Positions 31,230 through 37,306 of a stretch of DNA of 44,451 bases are shown here, piece by piece. This DNA comes from a virus. The notes beneath the pieces were generated by a model. The model did no database searches and was not told where the DNA came from. It saw nothing but the letters and a program-made list of their open reading frames with translations. Made by a program: the position numbers and the translations under genes. Each line of letters opens with the position of its first letter. Positions within the stretch are counted from its first letter, which is position 1. The stretch is taken from positions 1 to 44,451 of the IMG/VR virus record IMGVR_UViG_3300033816_000522. The stretch is one strand, 5' to 3'.

Positions 31230-31309
31230 TGACTTTCGGAGTCACTGGGCATTCCGCAGCGGGGAGGCTGCGGCGAGGCCGGCACCTCGTGAGGACCGGC
31301 CACCTCCCC
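31230..31309. other. Multi-hairpin region between converging units
   Basis: The region has TGACT/AGTCA (31230-31244) and CCGCAGC-GGGGAG-GCTGCGG (31254-31273). It also has GGCCGG/CCGGCC (31277-31301) with nested CCTC-GT-GAGG. An alternative long pairing joins GGGGAGG (31261-31267) to CCTCCCC (31303-31309) and excludes the second hairpin. Plus-strand genes end at 31216 and minus-strand genes at 31316, so it could be a two-way terminator or a small structured RNA. No T-run is present. Confidence 0.55.
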
Positions 31310-31315
31310 CCAACA

Positions 31316-31405
31316 TCACGGCAGGATTTTCGACGCCAGCCAGAGCGCCAGGCAGCAGGCCACCACGTAGCCCACCAGCAGCTCGATCATCAGGGGCAGC
31401 GTCAT
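31316..31405 (-). CDS. 29-aa membrane peptide
   Basis: The ATG at 31405 overlaps the AP2 gene stop as ATGA. The peptide is almost wholly hydrophobic (MTLPLMIELLVGYVVACC, LALWLASKILP), one transmembrane helix. It is the last gene of the long minus-strand train. Coding status rests on the coupled start, the hydrophobic pattern and fit to the operon; function unknown. Confidence 0.5.
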   Translation of the reverse strand: MTLPLMIELLVGYVVACCLALWLASKILP

Positions 31406-31671
31406 GGCTCGGGCAGCATGTTGATCACGGCATGATCGCCGATGACGCTCAGCGCCGCACGGTTGTAGGCCTGCGCGGCCTCGAGCTCGGTGGCATGGTT
31501 GCCAAGGTAGTAGCGGCGGCCCCGGTAGCCCAGCGCGGCGCGCCAGGGCAGCTTCGGGTTGGTGCTGCGCGAAACCCCGCGGTAGCGGCTCGAGGCCGTC
31601 GCCGGCCGCGGCCGGTTGGCAAGCGAGAGGTAATACTCCTCGCGGGTGGTGGTGCAGTTGAAATACCCCAT
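31402..31671 (-). CDS. AP2-domain DNA-binding protein
   Basis: The 89-aa product starts at ATG 31671 (MGYFNCTTTREEYYLSL). Residues 29-88 are an AP2/ERF domain: RYRGVSRS, PWRAALGYRGRRYYLGNHATELEAAQAYNRAALSVIG. The conserved Trp, the YLG turn and the EAA-x-AY helix are all present. AP2 domains occur in cyanobacterial and phage HNH/homing proteins; here the domain stands alone, so it is probably a DNA-binding regulator or remnant of a homing nuclease. It starts four bases upstream (31671) of the preceding gene's stop at 31676. Confidence 0.8.
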   Translation of the reverse strand: MGYFNCTTTREEYYLSLANRPRPATASSRYRGVSRSTNPKLPWRAALGYRGRRYYLGNHATELEAAQAYNRAALSVIGDHAVINMLPEP

Positions 31672-31675
31672 CGGG

Positions 31676-31849
31676 TCAGCGTGCGAGCAGGTGGTCCAGA
31701 TAGATCTCGGCCTGCCAGAGATCGGAGCTGTACCGGCAGTAGCCATTCGCGCAGCTGCGGTAATAGAGCTCTCCGCCAGCAGCAGGCTCGAGCGTTTCGA
31801 TGTAGCCGTCGCCGCGATCAGTGCGGCCGAGGATCGTCGGCTCCGACAT
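31676..31849 (-). CDS. 57-aa hypothetical protein
   Basis: ATG 31849 (MSEPTILGRTDRGDGYIETLE) opens a small protein with GGELYYRSCANGYCRYSSDLW and a helical end (AEIYLDHLLAR). Two Cys lie close together but there is no clear zinc site. It overlaps the previous gene by 32 bp. Unknown function. Confidence 0.6.
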   Translation of the reverse strand: MSEPTILGRTDRGDGYIETLEPAAGGELYYRSCANGYCRYSSDLWQAEIYLDHLLAR

Positions 31850-32159
31850 AGATCTCGCACCGGGCAGCAAATCTCCCCCCAGTCTGGCGAGCCTCGGGGA
31901 AGCCGAGCGTGCAGGCCTTGCGGGCCGGCTCCCATTGCAGGCAGTCCCAGCACATGCGTGGAGCCCCTTCAGGCCGCAGATCATGCACCGCGGCCTGATA
32001 GATGCGCTGCGCGCGCAGGAGCGCTTCCTGCAGGTGAACGGTGCCGGTGTCAGCCTCGAGCTGGTGGATCGGCTTGGGGCCGAGGTTCACCCGGCAATGC
32101 CATGTCCGATCAGCGCGATCGCAGAACAGCAGCAGGCGGCCGGCGTGCAGGCTGATCAT
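31818..32159 (-). CDS. 113-aa protein with Cys-rich C-terminus
   Basis: The start at 32159 overlaps the preceding stop by 4 bases. The N-terminal part is alpha/beta (LLLFCDRADRTWHCRVNLG, LEADTGTVHLQEALLRAQRIYQAA). The C-terminal half has MCWDCLQWEPARKACTLGFPEA and FAARCEIYVG, four Cys that could bind one zinc. Family not recognised. Confidence 0.6.
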   Translation of the reverse strand: MISLHAGRLLLFCDRADRTWHCRVNLGPKPIHQLEADTGTVHLQEALLRAQRIYQAAVHDLRPEGAPRMCWDCLQWEPARKACTLGFPEARQTGGRFAARCEIYVGADDPRPH

Positions 32160-32386
32160 TCCCCTTCGCCGTAGGCCGGAGCGTGGTACAGCCGCTCGAG
32201 CAGGTGCGAGGCCGGCTCATCGCTGCCCCCGGTCACGTAGCAGGCGACATCATCGCGCTGGTCGGCGGCAACGAACACCTCCGGCCAGTGGAGCTCCTTC
32301 ACCACCACCAGACTGGTGCGGCGGCTGCGCACCAGCACCCACAGCGCCAGGCGCTCAAGCAGGTTCAGGCTGGGCAGCTGCATCAT
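32156..32386 (-). CDS. 76-aa hypothetical protein
   Basis: ATG 32386 (MMQLPSLNLLERLALWVLV) overlaps the DUF3310 stop. It has an N-terminal amphipathic helix, a strand-rich middle (TSLVVVKELHWPEVFVAADQRDDVACYV) and a helix near the end (SHLLERLYHAPAYGE). The pattern resembles a small alpha/beta domain; function unknown. Confidence 0.6.
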   Translation of the reverse strand: MMQLPSLNLLERLALWVLVRSRRTSLVVVKELHWPEVFVAADQRDDVACYVTGGSDEPASHLLERLYHAPAYGEGE

Positions 32387-32595
32387 CCCTCCAGTTTGCC
32401 GAGCAGTCGGCGGAGATACCACTGGCTTTTGGCCAGCGAGATCGCCTCGCCCTTCATCCGCTCGCGCCACACGTACTTGATGATGTTGCCCTTGCAGTAG
32501 CCGCGGAACTCCTCGGGCGTCAGCGCGGCCTCGATCGCGTCGATGCACTCGATTGCGCCCTGCTTGTAGTGGTCGGGGTTGATCTGGTCGGTCAT
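32383..32595 (-). CDS. DUF3310 protein
   Basis: This 70-aa protein matches the DUF3310 signature along its length: NPDHYKQGAIECIDAIEA, LTPEEFRGYCKGNIIKYVWR and AKSQWYLRRLLGKL. DUF3310 proteins are common in phages and sometimes called nucleotide-kinase-like, but their activity is unproven. The length is that of the minimal family domain. Coupled by 4-base overlaps to both neighbours. Confidence 0.88.
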   Translation of the reverse strand: MTDQINPDHYKQGAIECIDAIEAALTPEEFRGYCKGNIIKYVWRERMKGEAISLAKSQWYLRRLLGKLEG

Positions 32596-32822
32596 TCGGT
32601 GAGCTCCCAGTAGTGGCTGGCCAGTTTCGTGACAATCTCGCGCGCGGCGATCAGCTCATCGAAGAAGTCCTGCGTCACGGCGTACTCAGTCGCGCGATGG
32701 CCGCAGTCGTAGCACTTGCGCCGCTGCCGGCGCACCTGCCCCTCATAGCTGCGTTCGGAGCTATCGCACCTGAAGCGCCCACCACACTGCGGGCACTTCA
32801 TCTCAGTAAACGGACTGGGCAT
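32592..32822 (-). CDS. Zinc-ribbon protein (Ogr/Delta-like)
   Basis: ATG 32822 (MPSPFTEMKCPQCGGRF) opens a 76-aa product. CPQCGG and CYDCGH, about 28 residues apart with Arg-rich sequence between, form a four-Cys zinc ribbon, followed by a helical tail (FFDELIAAREIVTKLASHYW). Ogr/Delta proteins with a similar layout activate late transcription in P2-like phages; a transcription role here is a family-based guess. Confidence 0.7.
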   Translation of the reverse strand: MPSPFTEMKCPQCGGRFRCDSSERSYEGQVRRQRRKCYDCGHRATEYAVTQDFFDELIAAREIVTKLASHYWELTE

Positions 32823-33109
32823 CACCGCCACCTGCCGAGCAGCTGCTGGCGGCACACCTCGATCGCCTGCTGCGCCTGCTTCTGCGTCATCACCGACTCG
32901 GTGGCGTCGATCGCGCGCACCACCTTATCCAGCAGCTCGGGGTAGTCGGTGTCGCGAAAGTTGGTGGCCATCTCCAGCGCAAACTCCTGCCAGAGCCCGG
33001 TATAGGTGCAGCGGAGCGGGTGGCCGTAGGGCAGGTCATCGCGGCCGCTGCGCTCGTAGAGGGCCTCGAGCATGTCGGCACGCTGCTGATCCAGTTGGAC
33101 GCGGTTCAT
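32822..33109 (-). CDS. 95-aa helical hypothetical protein
   Basis: Starts at 33109 (MNRVQLDQQRADMLEALYERSG) and is mostly helical, with YGHPLRCTYTGLWQEFALEMATNF and a C-terminal helix (TQKQAQQAIEVCRQQLLGRWR). Overlaps the preceding stop by 4 bases. No recognised domain. Confidence 0.65.
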   Translation of the reverse strand: MNRVQLDQQRADMLEALYERSGRDDLPYGHPLRCTYTGLWQEFALEMATNFRDTDYPELLDKVVRAIDATESVMTQKQAQQAIEVCRQQLLGRWR

Positions 33110-33303
33110 GGTTCCAGGTGTTGACGGAGGTAGAGCAGTTCGGCACAGAGCTGCTCGCGGTTGCGGATGCCGGCCACGGTGCGCAGCTGATCGATGCGGA
33201 TGTCGATCATGCTCACCAACCGCTGGCGCTCATCCTGCTGGCCCTGGCGGTAGGTCCCGCTGTCGGTGATCAGCTGGCTGATTCTCGCGCGCATGTCGGT
33301 CAT
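33106..33303 (-). CDS. 65-aa helical hypothetical protein
   Basis: Starts at 33303 (MTDMRARISQLITDSGTY). It is a charged helical protein (QGQQDERQRLVSMIDIRIDQ, REQLCAELLYLRQHL), probably a coiled-coil hairpin. 4-base overlaps with both neighbours. Function unknown. Confidence 0.62.
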   Translation of the reverse strand: MTDMRARISQLITDSGTYRQGQQDERQRLVSMIDIRIDQLRTVAGIRNREQLCAELLYLRQHLEP

Positions 33304-33506
33304 CGGCTGCCCTCCAACTCGGCGGCGATGGCGTAGATGTCATCGACATCAATCACCAAGCTGTACCAGCCTGGGCCTTCGACTTCATAGGCGTTGGCAC
33401 CGACTAAAGCGCGGAGGGCTCCAGCAATAGATGGCCCATCCATAAGAGTTGGCACAGCGCGGAATCCTTCCAGCACAGCCTGCGCGGCGGGAGAGAGGTC
33501 AGTCAT
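33300..33506 (-). CDS. 68-aa hypothetical protein
   Basis: Starts at 33506 (MTDLSPAAQAVLEGFRAVP). It has two helices around a glycine-rich middle and a strand (WYSLVIDVDDIYAIAAELEG). This opening is common in short cyanophage proteins that share the MTDLSPAAQAV start. Function unknown. Confidence 0.65.
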   Translation of the reverse strand: MTDLSPAAQAVLEGFRAVPTLMDGPSIAGALRALVGANAYEVEGPGWYSLVIDVDDIYAIAAELEGSR

Positions 33507-33712
33507 AGATTTGACAGAAAAACAAATAATTGTGCAATCAAAAGCAAAGACAAGCCTATCGGACCCGCAATTACAAAAAAGCTGTACATAGTCAACAACA
33601 ACACTGCGTCTACAAGTTCCATTCCTCTAAGGAAACGGCGCTCATTTAGCGTAAAAAGCAGGCATGAACAGATGCCAGAGATAATCCAGAGGGCTGTGCT
33701 GTAATCAGTCAT
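33503..33712 (-). CDS. Small membrane protein, AT-rich
   Basis: The 69-aa product has two to three hydrophobic stretches (ALWIISGICSCLLFTL, ELVDAVLLLTMYSFFVIAGP, LSLLLIAQLFVFLSNL). The gene is clearly more AT-rich than its neighbours, suggesting recent gain from another source. Possible roles include superinfection exclusion, but nothing in the sequence proves this. Overlaps neighbours by 4 and 8 bases. Confidence 0.65.
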   Translation of the reverse strand: MTDYSTALWIISGICSCLLFTLNERRFLRGMELVDAVLLLTMYSFFVIAGPIGLSLLLIAQLFVFLSNL

Positions 33713-34040
33713 TGGGCAGGGCCTCCAGTGCGCGGCGGATGGTGTCGGTGATCTCTGGAATTACCACATTCATCTTTTCAATCGTCCCCAGCATCTGCAT
33801 CGCAATGCTGTTCAAGCTCGGCGGCTTGGGGCGGCGGGCGGCGCGGAGATCAGGTCCATCGAGTCCCCAGTCATCCATCAGAGCGCAACACGCCTCCAGC
33901 TCCTGGTCCGCGCCCCATTGGGCGGCAGCGGTGCAGATGCGCTGCTCAAAGTTGGTCGGGAAAGCGCCAATGCAGTCGTTGGATTCTGTGGCAGCCACCC
34001 ACTGCTGCACCAGTTCTGGCGGTGGGGTGATGTCAGTCAT
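33705..34040 (-). CDS. 111-aa hypothetical protein
   Basis: ATG 34040 (MTDITPPPELVQQWVAAT) is preferred because this opening is shared by similar cyanophage proteins. The middle has AAAQWGADQELEACCALMDDWG followed by a disordered Arg/Pro region and a helical end (DTIRRALEALPND). Overlaps both neighbours by 8 bases. Function unknown. Confidence 0.65.
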   Translation of the reverse strand: MTDITPPPELVQQWVAATESNDCIGAFPTNFEQRICTAAAQWGADQELEACCALMDDWGLDGPDLRAARRPKPPSLNSIAMQMLGTIEKMNVVIPEITDTIRRALEALPND

Positions 34041-34215
34041 CAAACCGCCCCCCATCAACAAGGGCATCGCACCACTCCTTAAAAGGCGCTTCGATCTGGG
34101 CCATGGCCTTGTTGTCGATGGTTTCTGGCTTGAGGATCATGCCGATCGCGAGGCCAAGGGCGTTGCCGAGGCGATCCTCAAGGGTGTTCAGTGACGCGAA
34201 CTTGTAGTCAGTCAT
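34033..34215 (-). CDS. 60-aa hypothetical protein
   Basis: ATG 34215 (MTDYKFASLNTLEDRLGNAL) gives a helical protein with GLAIGMILKPETIDNKAM and IEAPFKEWCDALV. Overlaps the previous stop and the next start by 8 bases each. Function unknown. Confidence 0.6.
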   Translation of the reverse strand: MTDYKFASLNTLEDRLGNALGLAIGMILKPETIDNKAMAQIEAPFKEWCDALVDGGRFDD

Positions 34216-34423
34216 TGTCGTAAAACCTCCAGTTAATGATCTGCGCGACAACTCCAAACAACCCAGCCCACACTCCGAATGGGCATTGCAGCATTGGATT
34301 GGGGATGAAATGGATCTCGCCCCAGCGGGGGAAATCGGGATGGATGCCGCTGTTGTTCCAGAAGATGCGACCGATGTAGCCGCCTGTGCTGGTGATCGCC
34401 ATGAACGCAGGGCGGTGGGTCAT
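34208..34423 (-). CDS. 71-aa membrane-associated hypothetical protein
   Basis: Starts at 34423 (MTHRPAFMAITSTGGYIGR). It is rich in aromatic residues (IFWNNSGIHPDFPRWGEIHF) and ends with a hydrophobic helix (GVWAGLFGVVAQIINW). Possibly a tail-anchored membrane protein. The ATG overlaps the preceding stop (ATGA). Confidence 0.6.
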   Translation of the reverse strand: MTHRPAFMAITSTGGYIGRIFWNNSGIHPDFPRWGEIHFIPNPMLQCPFGVWAGLFGVVAQIINWRFYDND

Positions 34424-34686
34424 CGTTCAGCCTCATCATTCAGCAGCAGCGACTGGGTGCGGTATCCACGCTCCATCAGCCAGATCGCCGCCTCGCGGAT
34501 CGCGGCGCGAGCTTCGTCGTTGCCGTGGGGAAACTCCACATCGTGGATCGCGCCCTGCACTCGCTCCACCAGCGAACTCCCAATTTGGCGTGGGTTAGGA
34601 GTTGGCTTGGAGTTGCCCTCCAGCGCCTCGACCCTGGCGCACAACTTCAGGATGGCGTCGCACAGCTGAGCCTCGTGGGTCGCCAT
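34420..34686 (-). CDS. 88-aa hypothetical protein
   Basis: ATG 34686 (MATHEAQLCDAILKLCARVE) gives a protein with an N-terminal coiled coil (ILKLCARVEALEG), a Pro-rich linker and a helical C-terminal half (SSLVERVQGAIHDVE, ARAAIREAAIWLMERGY). Single-base overlap with the next gene upstream. Function unknown. Confidence 0.6.
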   Translation of the reverse strand: MATHEAQLCDAILKLCARVEALEGNSKPTPNPRQIGSSLVERVQGAIHDVEFPHGNDEARAAIREAAIWLMERGYRTQSLLLNDEAER

Positions 34687-34922
34687 CACACCACCTCCAC
34701 CGCAGCTCCAGGCCAGCGGGCCTCGGCGTAGCGGATGGCGGCGCGCTTCGTCTCGGCCTTCGTGATCCACGTCATGGGGCGGGCACCCTTGGGGTACACG
34801 ATCAGCCGATACTCGCGGGTGCGCGCCTTTGGCAGCGGCCGGCTGATGCCGTCACCGTGATGGCTCTGCGCTGGCTCCTCGGCCCATTGCCAAGGCAGCA
34901 TCGCTCCGGTGGTCTCACGCAT
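34686..34922 (-). CDS. 78-aa hypothetical protein
   Basis: Starts at 34922 (MRETTGAMLPWQWAEEPAQS). The second half (REYRLIVYPKGARPMTWITKAETKRAAIRYAEARWPGA) has a strand-strand-helix order like small viral proteins that modify or mimic host factors, but no family is recognised. Overlaps the upstream gene by 8 bases. Confidence 0.6.
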   Translation of the reverse strand: MRETTGAMLPWQWAEEPAQSHHGDGISRPLPKARTREYRLIVYPKGARPMTWITKAETKRAAIRYAEARWPGAAVEVV

Positions 34923-35073
34923 CGGTTTCCTCGGTGTTGATCCATTCGAGTTCAGACCACCACTGCAGCCACGTGTCCGCGGCGATCAGCTTGGCCTCGG
35001 TGAGGCTGGAGGCGGTGACGCACTCCAGCACGTTTGCGGACTTGATCTGAAAGTAGAAGCGGCGGGTGGTCAT
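34915..35073 (-). CDS. 52-aa hypothetical protein
   Basis: This small frame opens with MTTRRFYFQIKSANVLECVTA, then SSLTEAKLIAADTWLQWWSELEW. The strand-then-helix order matches a small family seen in cyanophages as I recall. ATG 35073 overlaps the preceding stop (ATGA) and the stop overlaps the next gene, which supports it as coding. Function unknown. Confidence 0.6.
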   Translation of the reverse strand: MTTRRFYFQIKSANVLECVTASSLTEAKLIAADTWLQWWSELEWINTEETDA

Positions 35074-35213
35074 GGCTTCAGCGGCTGATGTTCAGCGGCG
35101 CAGTTGTGGTGAGCCTTGACTGTTTCTTGCTTGGCAGCGTCGTAGCCGGCTGCGTAGACGCAGGCCAGCAGCACCACGACGGCGATGCGGTTGACGATGG
35201 GGTTGGTGATCAT
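35070..35213 (-). CDS. 47-aa membrane protein
   Basis: The product starts MITNPIVNRIAVVVLLACVY, a single N-terminal membrane segment, then a short soluble tail (DAAKQETVKAHHNCAAEHQP). The C in LLACVYAAG could be lipidated but the lipobox is weak. ATG 35213 and the stop both overlap neighbours by 4 bases. Function unknown; a spanin-like or envelope protein is possible. Confidence 0.55.
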   Translation of the reverse strand: MITNPIVNRIAVVVLLACVYAAGYDAAKQETVKAHHNCAAEHQPLKP

Positions 35214-35404
35214 GATGCAAGCGCCTTGCGGACGCGGTAGCGGGAGATGTTGAGGCGGGTGGCGATCTGGAGCTGGCTAAGGCCGGTGCGGCGCAGGATG
35301 CGCACGCGGCGATCCTCTGAAGCGGTGAGCCAGTCGATCACGGCGATCAGAAGCAGCAGCGGGATGAGCAGCTTCCAGATCACCAGCACGGTGGTGGTGA
35401 GCAT
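35210..35404 (-). CDS. Membrane-anchored helix-turn-helix protein
   Basis: This 64-aa protein joins an N-terminal transmembrane helix (about residues 4-26, LVIWKLLIPLLLLIAVIDW) to a C-terminal HTH. The HTH (ILRRTGLSQLQIATRLNISRYRVRKAL) resembles the Hin/resolvase DNA-binding motif. Membrane-tethered HTH proteins this small are rare. It could hold DNA at the membrane or sense a membrane signal. It lies in the coupled minus-strand train. Domain reading is confident; function is not. Confidence 0.7.
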   Translation of the reverse strand: MLTTTVLVIWKLLIPLLLLIAVIDWLTASEDRRVRILRRTGLSQLQIATRLNISRYRVRKALAS

Positions 35405-35437
35405 GGCGGTGGAGTGGGTGGGATAGCCCCGGAGGGC

Positions 35438-35608
35438 TCAGAGGTGAGCGCCGCAGGTGGCGATCCAGCGCTGCAGCTCGCCATGACGACGGCTCAGCTC
35501 GAGGTAGCGACCTGGATCCTTGTGAGGCAGGGATCCGCGCAGTTCCTGAGCGATCTCCGTGGCCTCAGCGTTGAACTGAGCGATCAGGCTGATGATCTGA
35601 TCCTGCAT
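35438..35608 (-). CDS. 56-aa helical hypothetical protein
   Basis: ATG 35608 (MQDQIISLIAQFNAEATEIA) gives a helical protein with a second helix (RYLELSRRHGELQRWIATCG). Probably a small coiled-coil dimer. It is separated by 33 bases from the downstream gene and follows a 99-bp gap, so it may start its own transcript. Function unknown. Confidence 0.6.
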   Translation of the reverse strand: MQDQIISLIAQFNAEATEIAQELRGSLPHKDPGRYLELSRRHGELQRWIATCGAHL

Positions 35609-35707
35609 GTTCAGCGCAGCCTCTGGGCTGCCGAGTGGGGCGCTTGGCCCCGGTGAGCAAAGTATGGCCCACCGCCGGCAGCGCATCATCCCGGCTGTGA
35701 CAGTTCT
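35609..35707. promoter_or_regulatory. Gap with CRP-like dyad, probable internal control region
   Basis: This 99-bp gap is the largest within the minus-strand train. At its upstream edge TGTGA-CAGTTCT-TCACA (35696-35712) is a 5-bp dyad with a 7-base spacer, close to the CRP half-site pair but one base too wide. On the minus strand CATACT near 35660 could be a -10 for the 56-aa gene. Function inferred from symmetry and position. Confidence 0.35.
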
Positions 35708-35956
35708 TCACATTGGCCCAAGGCAGCGGATCCGGTAGCCGCCACCGCCAGGGCGGTAGTCGAGCAGGTCGGCCTCCCAAAGGCGGCTGAGGCGTCGGCT
35801 CACGGCCGACTGGCTGCAGCTCCAGTGCTCCATCAGGTCGGCTGTCTTCACCTTGCAAGGCGGCTGCAGCAGCTGCGCCAAGTCGAGCCAGTCAAGCAGC
35901 ACGCTGTCGGGCACTCGATGGCGGAGAGCCAGCAGCTCGGAGGCGGTGGACGTCAT
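35708..35956 (-). CDS. Winged-helix DNA-binding protein
   Basis: The 82-aa product starts at ATG 35956 (MTSTASELLALRHRVPDSVL). Residues about 30-80 form a winged helix: KTADLMEHWSCSQSAVSRRLSRLWEADLLDYRPGGGGYRI, where SQSAVSRRLSRL is the recognition helix and GGGGYRI the wing. Probably a transcription regulator of the train. It overlaps the zinc-ribbon gene by 4 bases. Confidence 0.75.
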   Translation of the reverse strand: MTSTASELLALRHRVPDSVLLDWLDLAQLLQPPCKVKTADLMEHWSCSQSAVSRRLSRLWEADLLDYRPGGGGYRIRCLGPM

Positions 35957-36207
35957 TCTTGCCGTGGCTTCGGTCCCACCTGCTCCACCTCGGTGTGGCT
36001 CAGCGTCAGCGTCACCGGCACGCGCAGCACCGGTTTGCTCGCATGGCCTGCGCACCAGCCCACCGCATAGCGAGCCACCTCAGCCTCGGCCGTGAACCAC
36101 GCGTGGCCGCACTCGAGGCACACTCGGCGGCGCACCACCTGATCGGCTGGCTTGCTGTTCGTCACCGCAGCCCGGTGGCGGCTGCAGCTGCAGTTCGGGC
36201 AGTTCAA
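35953..36207 (-). CDS. Zinc-ribbon protein (NrdR-like N-terminus)
   Basis: The 84-aa product starts at 36207. MNCPNCSC and RRRVCLECGHAWFTAEAE make a four-Cys zinc ribbon like that of NrdR, which binds DNA boxes near ribonucleotide reductase genes. The ATP-cone of NrdR is missing. Probably nucleic-acid binding. Overlaps both neighbours by 4 bases. Confidence 0.68.
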   Translation of the reverse strand: MNCPNCSCSRHRAAVTNSKPADQVVRRRVCLECGHAWFTAEAEVARYAVGWCAGHASKPVLRVPVTLTLSHTEVEQVGPKPRQE

Positions 36208-36683
36208 TTGCTTGCCTCCTGACGCTCGCGATAGAGGATTTTTGCGATCAATGATTCCGAGACGCCGTATTCAGCTGCAAGTCGCAGGCGATCAGAAGCG
36301 GTGTGCTTGTAGTCAGCCTTGATTTGCAGCCGTTGCTGAGGTGTCAGTTTCAATGGCCGCCTATGACTTTTGAACGTGCCTCTGTCTATTGACTGGCGAA
36401 CGTTCTCCAGCTGCGTCATTGGCTGGAGGTGAACAGGATTGCAGCAGCACGGGTTGTGGCATAGATGAGCCACGACCAACCCGGCGGGAAGAACTCCACA
36501 GTGGTGCGCATAGCTGATCACATGAACAAGACGCTGCTGGTTGCCGGGGATGCTCACACGACCGTAGCCGCCAACGCTTTTGGCGCCGGTCCACTCCCAG
36601 CATCCATTTGGCGCCGGGTCTACGTATTTGAGGCATCGCTGCCAGATCGGCGCGAGGTTTGTTGGCAGTGGGCTGCGTTTCAT
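36204..36683 (-). CDS. HNH homing-type endonuclease
   Basis: The 159-aa protein starts at ATG 36683 (MKRSPLPTNLAPIWQRCLKY). The first half is an HNH_3 domain: NGCWEWTGAKSVGGYGRV, HVISYAHHCG, VVAHLCHNPCCCNPVHLQPMT. The second half is a DNA-binding HTH (LTPQQRLQIKADYKHTASDRLRLAAEYGVSESLIAKI). This layout is that of free-standing homing nucleases. It is less GC-rich than surrounding genes, consistent with mobility. A plus-strand gene starts almost back-to-back with it. Confidence 0.85.
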   Translation of the reverse strand: MKRSPLPTNLAPIWQRCLKYVDPAPNGCWEWTGAKSVGGYGRVSIPGNQQRLVHVISYAHHCGVLPAGLVVAHLCHNPCCCNPVHLQPMTQLENVRQSIDRGTFKSHRRPLKLTPQQRLQIKADYKHTASDRLRLAAEYGVSESLIAKILYRERQEASN

Positions 36684-36690
36684 GGCTGGT

Positions 36691-36921
36691 ATGGGCACCA
36701 TGGGGCAGTTCGCCCCAGACAAGATGGACTTCGGACAGTGGCTGGCGGTGGAGATTCCACCCGAGAAGCAGTTCCTGATCGAGAAGCAGTGCCGCGACAT
36801 CGAGCGCCACCCGCAGGTGGGGCCGCTCGCGGCGCAGCTCCTCAAGCAGTGCTACCACCAGCAGGAGATGCTCCAGGCCGCGGTCAACGAGATCGCGCGG
36901 CTGGAGCTCGAGCTGATGTAG
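36691..36921 (+). CDS. Plus-strand gene lodged between minus-strand operons
   Basis: The product has about 76 aa (MGTMGQFAPDKMDFGQWL), with ATGs at 36682, 36700 and 36724 as alternatives. It is helical: EKQFLIEKQCRDIERHPQVG and LLKQCYHQQEMLQAAVNEIARLELELM. It ends one base before the SSB-like stop from the other strand and starts beside the HNH gene. Codon pattern and similarity to short cyanophage proteins favour real coding, but the start and promoter are unclear. Confidence 0.5.
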   Translation: MGTMGQFAPDKMDFGQWLAVEIPPEKQFLIEKQCRDIERHPQVGPLAAQLLKQCYHQQEMLQAAVNEIARLELELM

Positions 36922-36922
36922 C

Positions 36923-37306
36923 TCAGAAGAGATCGGCGTCGATCACCTCATTCACCACCACCCCGCCAGTCGCCTGCGCGAGGCTGGCCGCAGCAGCTGG
37001 TGCCACCGCGGCCTCCTCGATCGCCTTCTGCACCTTGTAGTCGGGCTTGGCCACGATGCTCAGATACTTCACCCCGCTGCTGGCCGTCTTTGCCCAGCCG
37101 CTCAGCCGCACAGGGATCTCCTGCCGGTCGCCCTGGGGCTGAGCGTTCATCAGATACTGGGCCAGCGCAAACGCCTGATCGGCCGGCACGTTGAGGACGC
37201 CATCGAACTCCGGGTAATTCTTCCCGGCCTCGTAGCGGTCGCCCATCCGTTTCTGCCAGTCGGCTGCGGATTGCTTGAACAGTGCGCCGTTCACAGAAAA
37301 AGTCAT
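36923..37306 (-). CDS. SSB-like protein
   Basis: The 127-aa product starts MTFSVNGALFKQSAADWQKR and has EFDGVLNVPADQAFALAQYLM, PVRLSGWAKTASSGVKYLSIVA and a disordered Ala/Val linker, ending NEVIDADLF. A beta-rich core, a flexible linker and an acidic tip ending in Phe are the layout of single-strand-binding proteins. It lies in the recombination operon behind RecT. No classical SSB signature is seen, so the call is inferred. Confidence 0.6.
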   Translation of the reverse strand: MTFSVNGALFKQSAADWQKRMGDRYEAGKNYPEFDGVLNVPADQAFALAQYLMNAQPQGDRQEIPVRLSGWAKTASSGVKYLSIVAKPDYKVQKAIEEAAVAPAAAASLAQATGGVVVNEVIDADLF

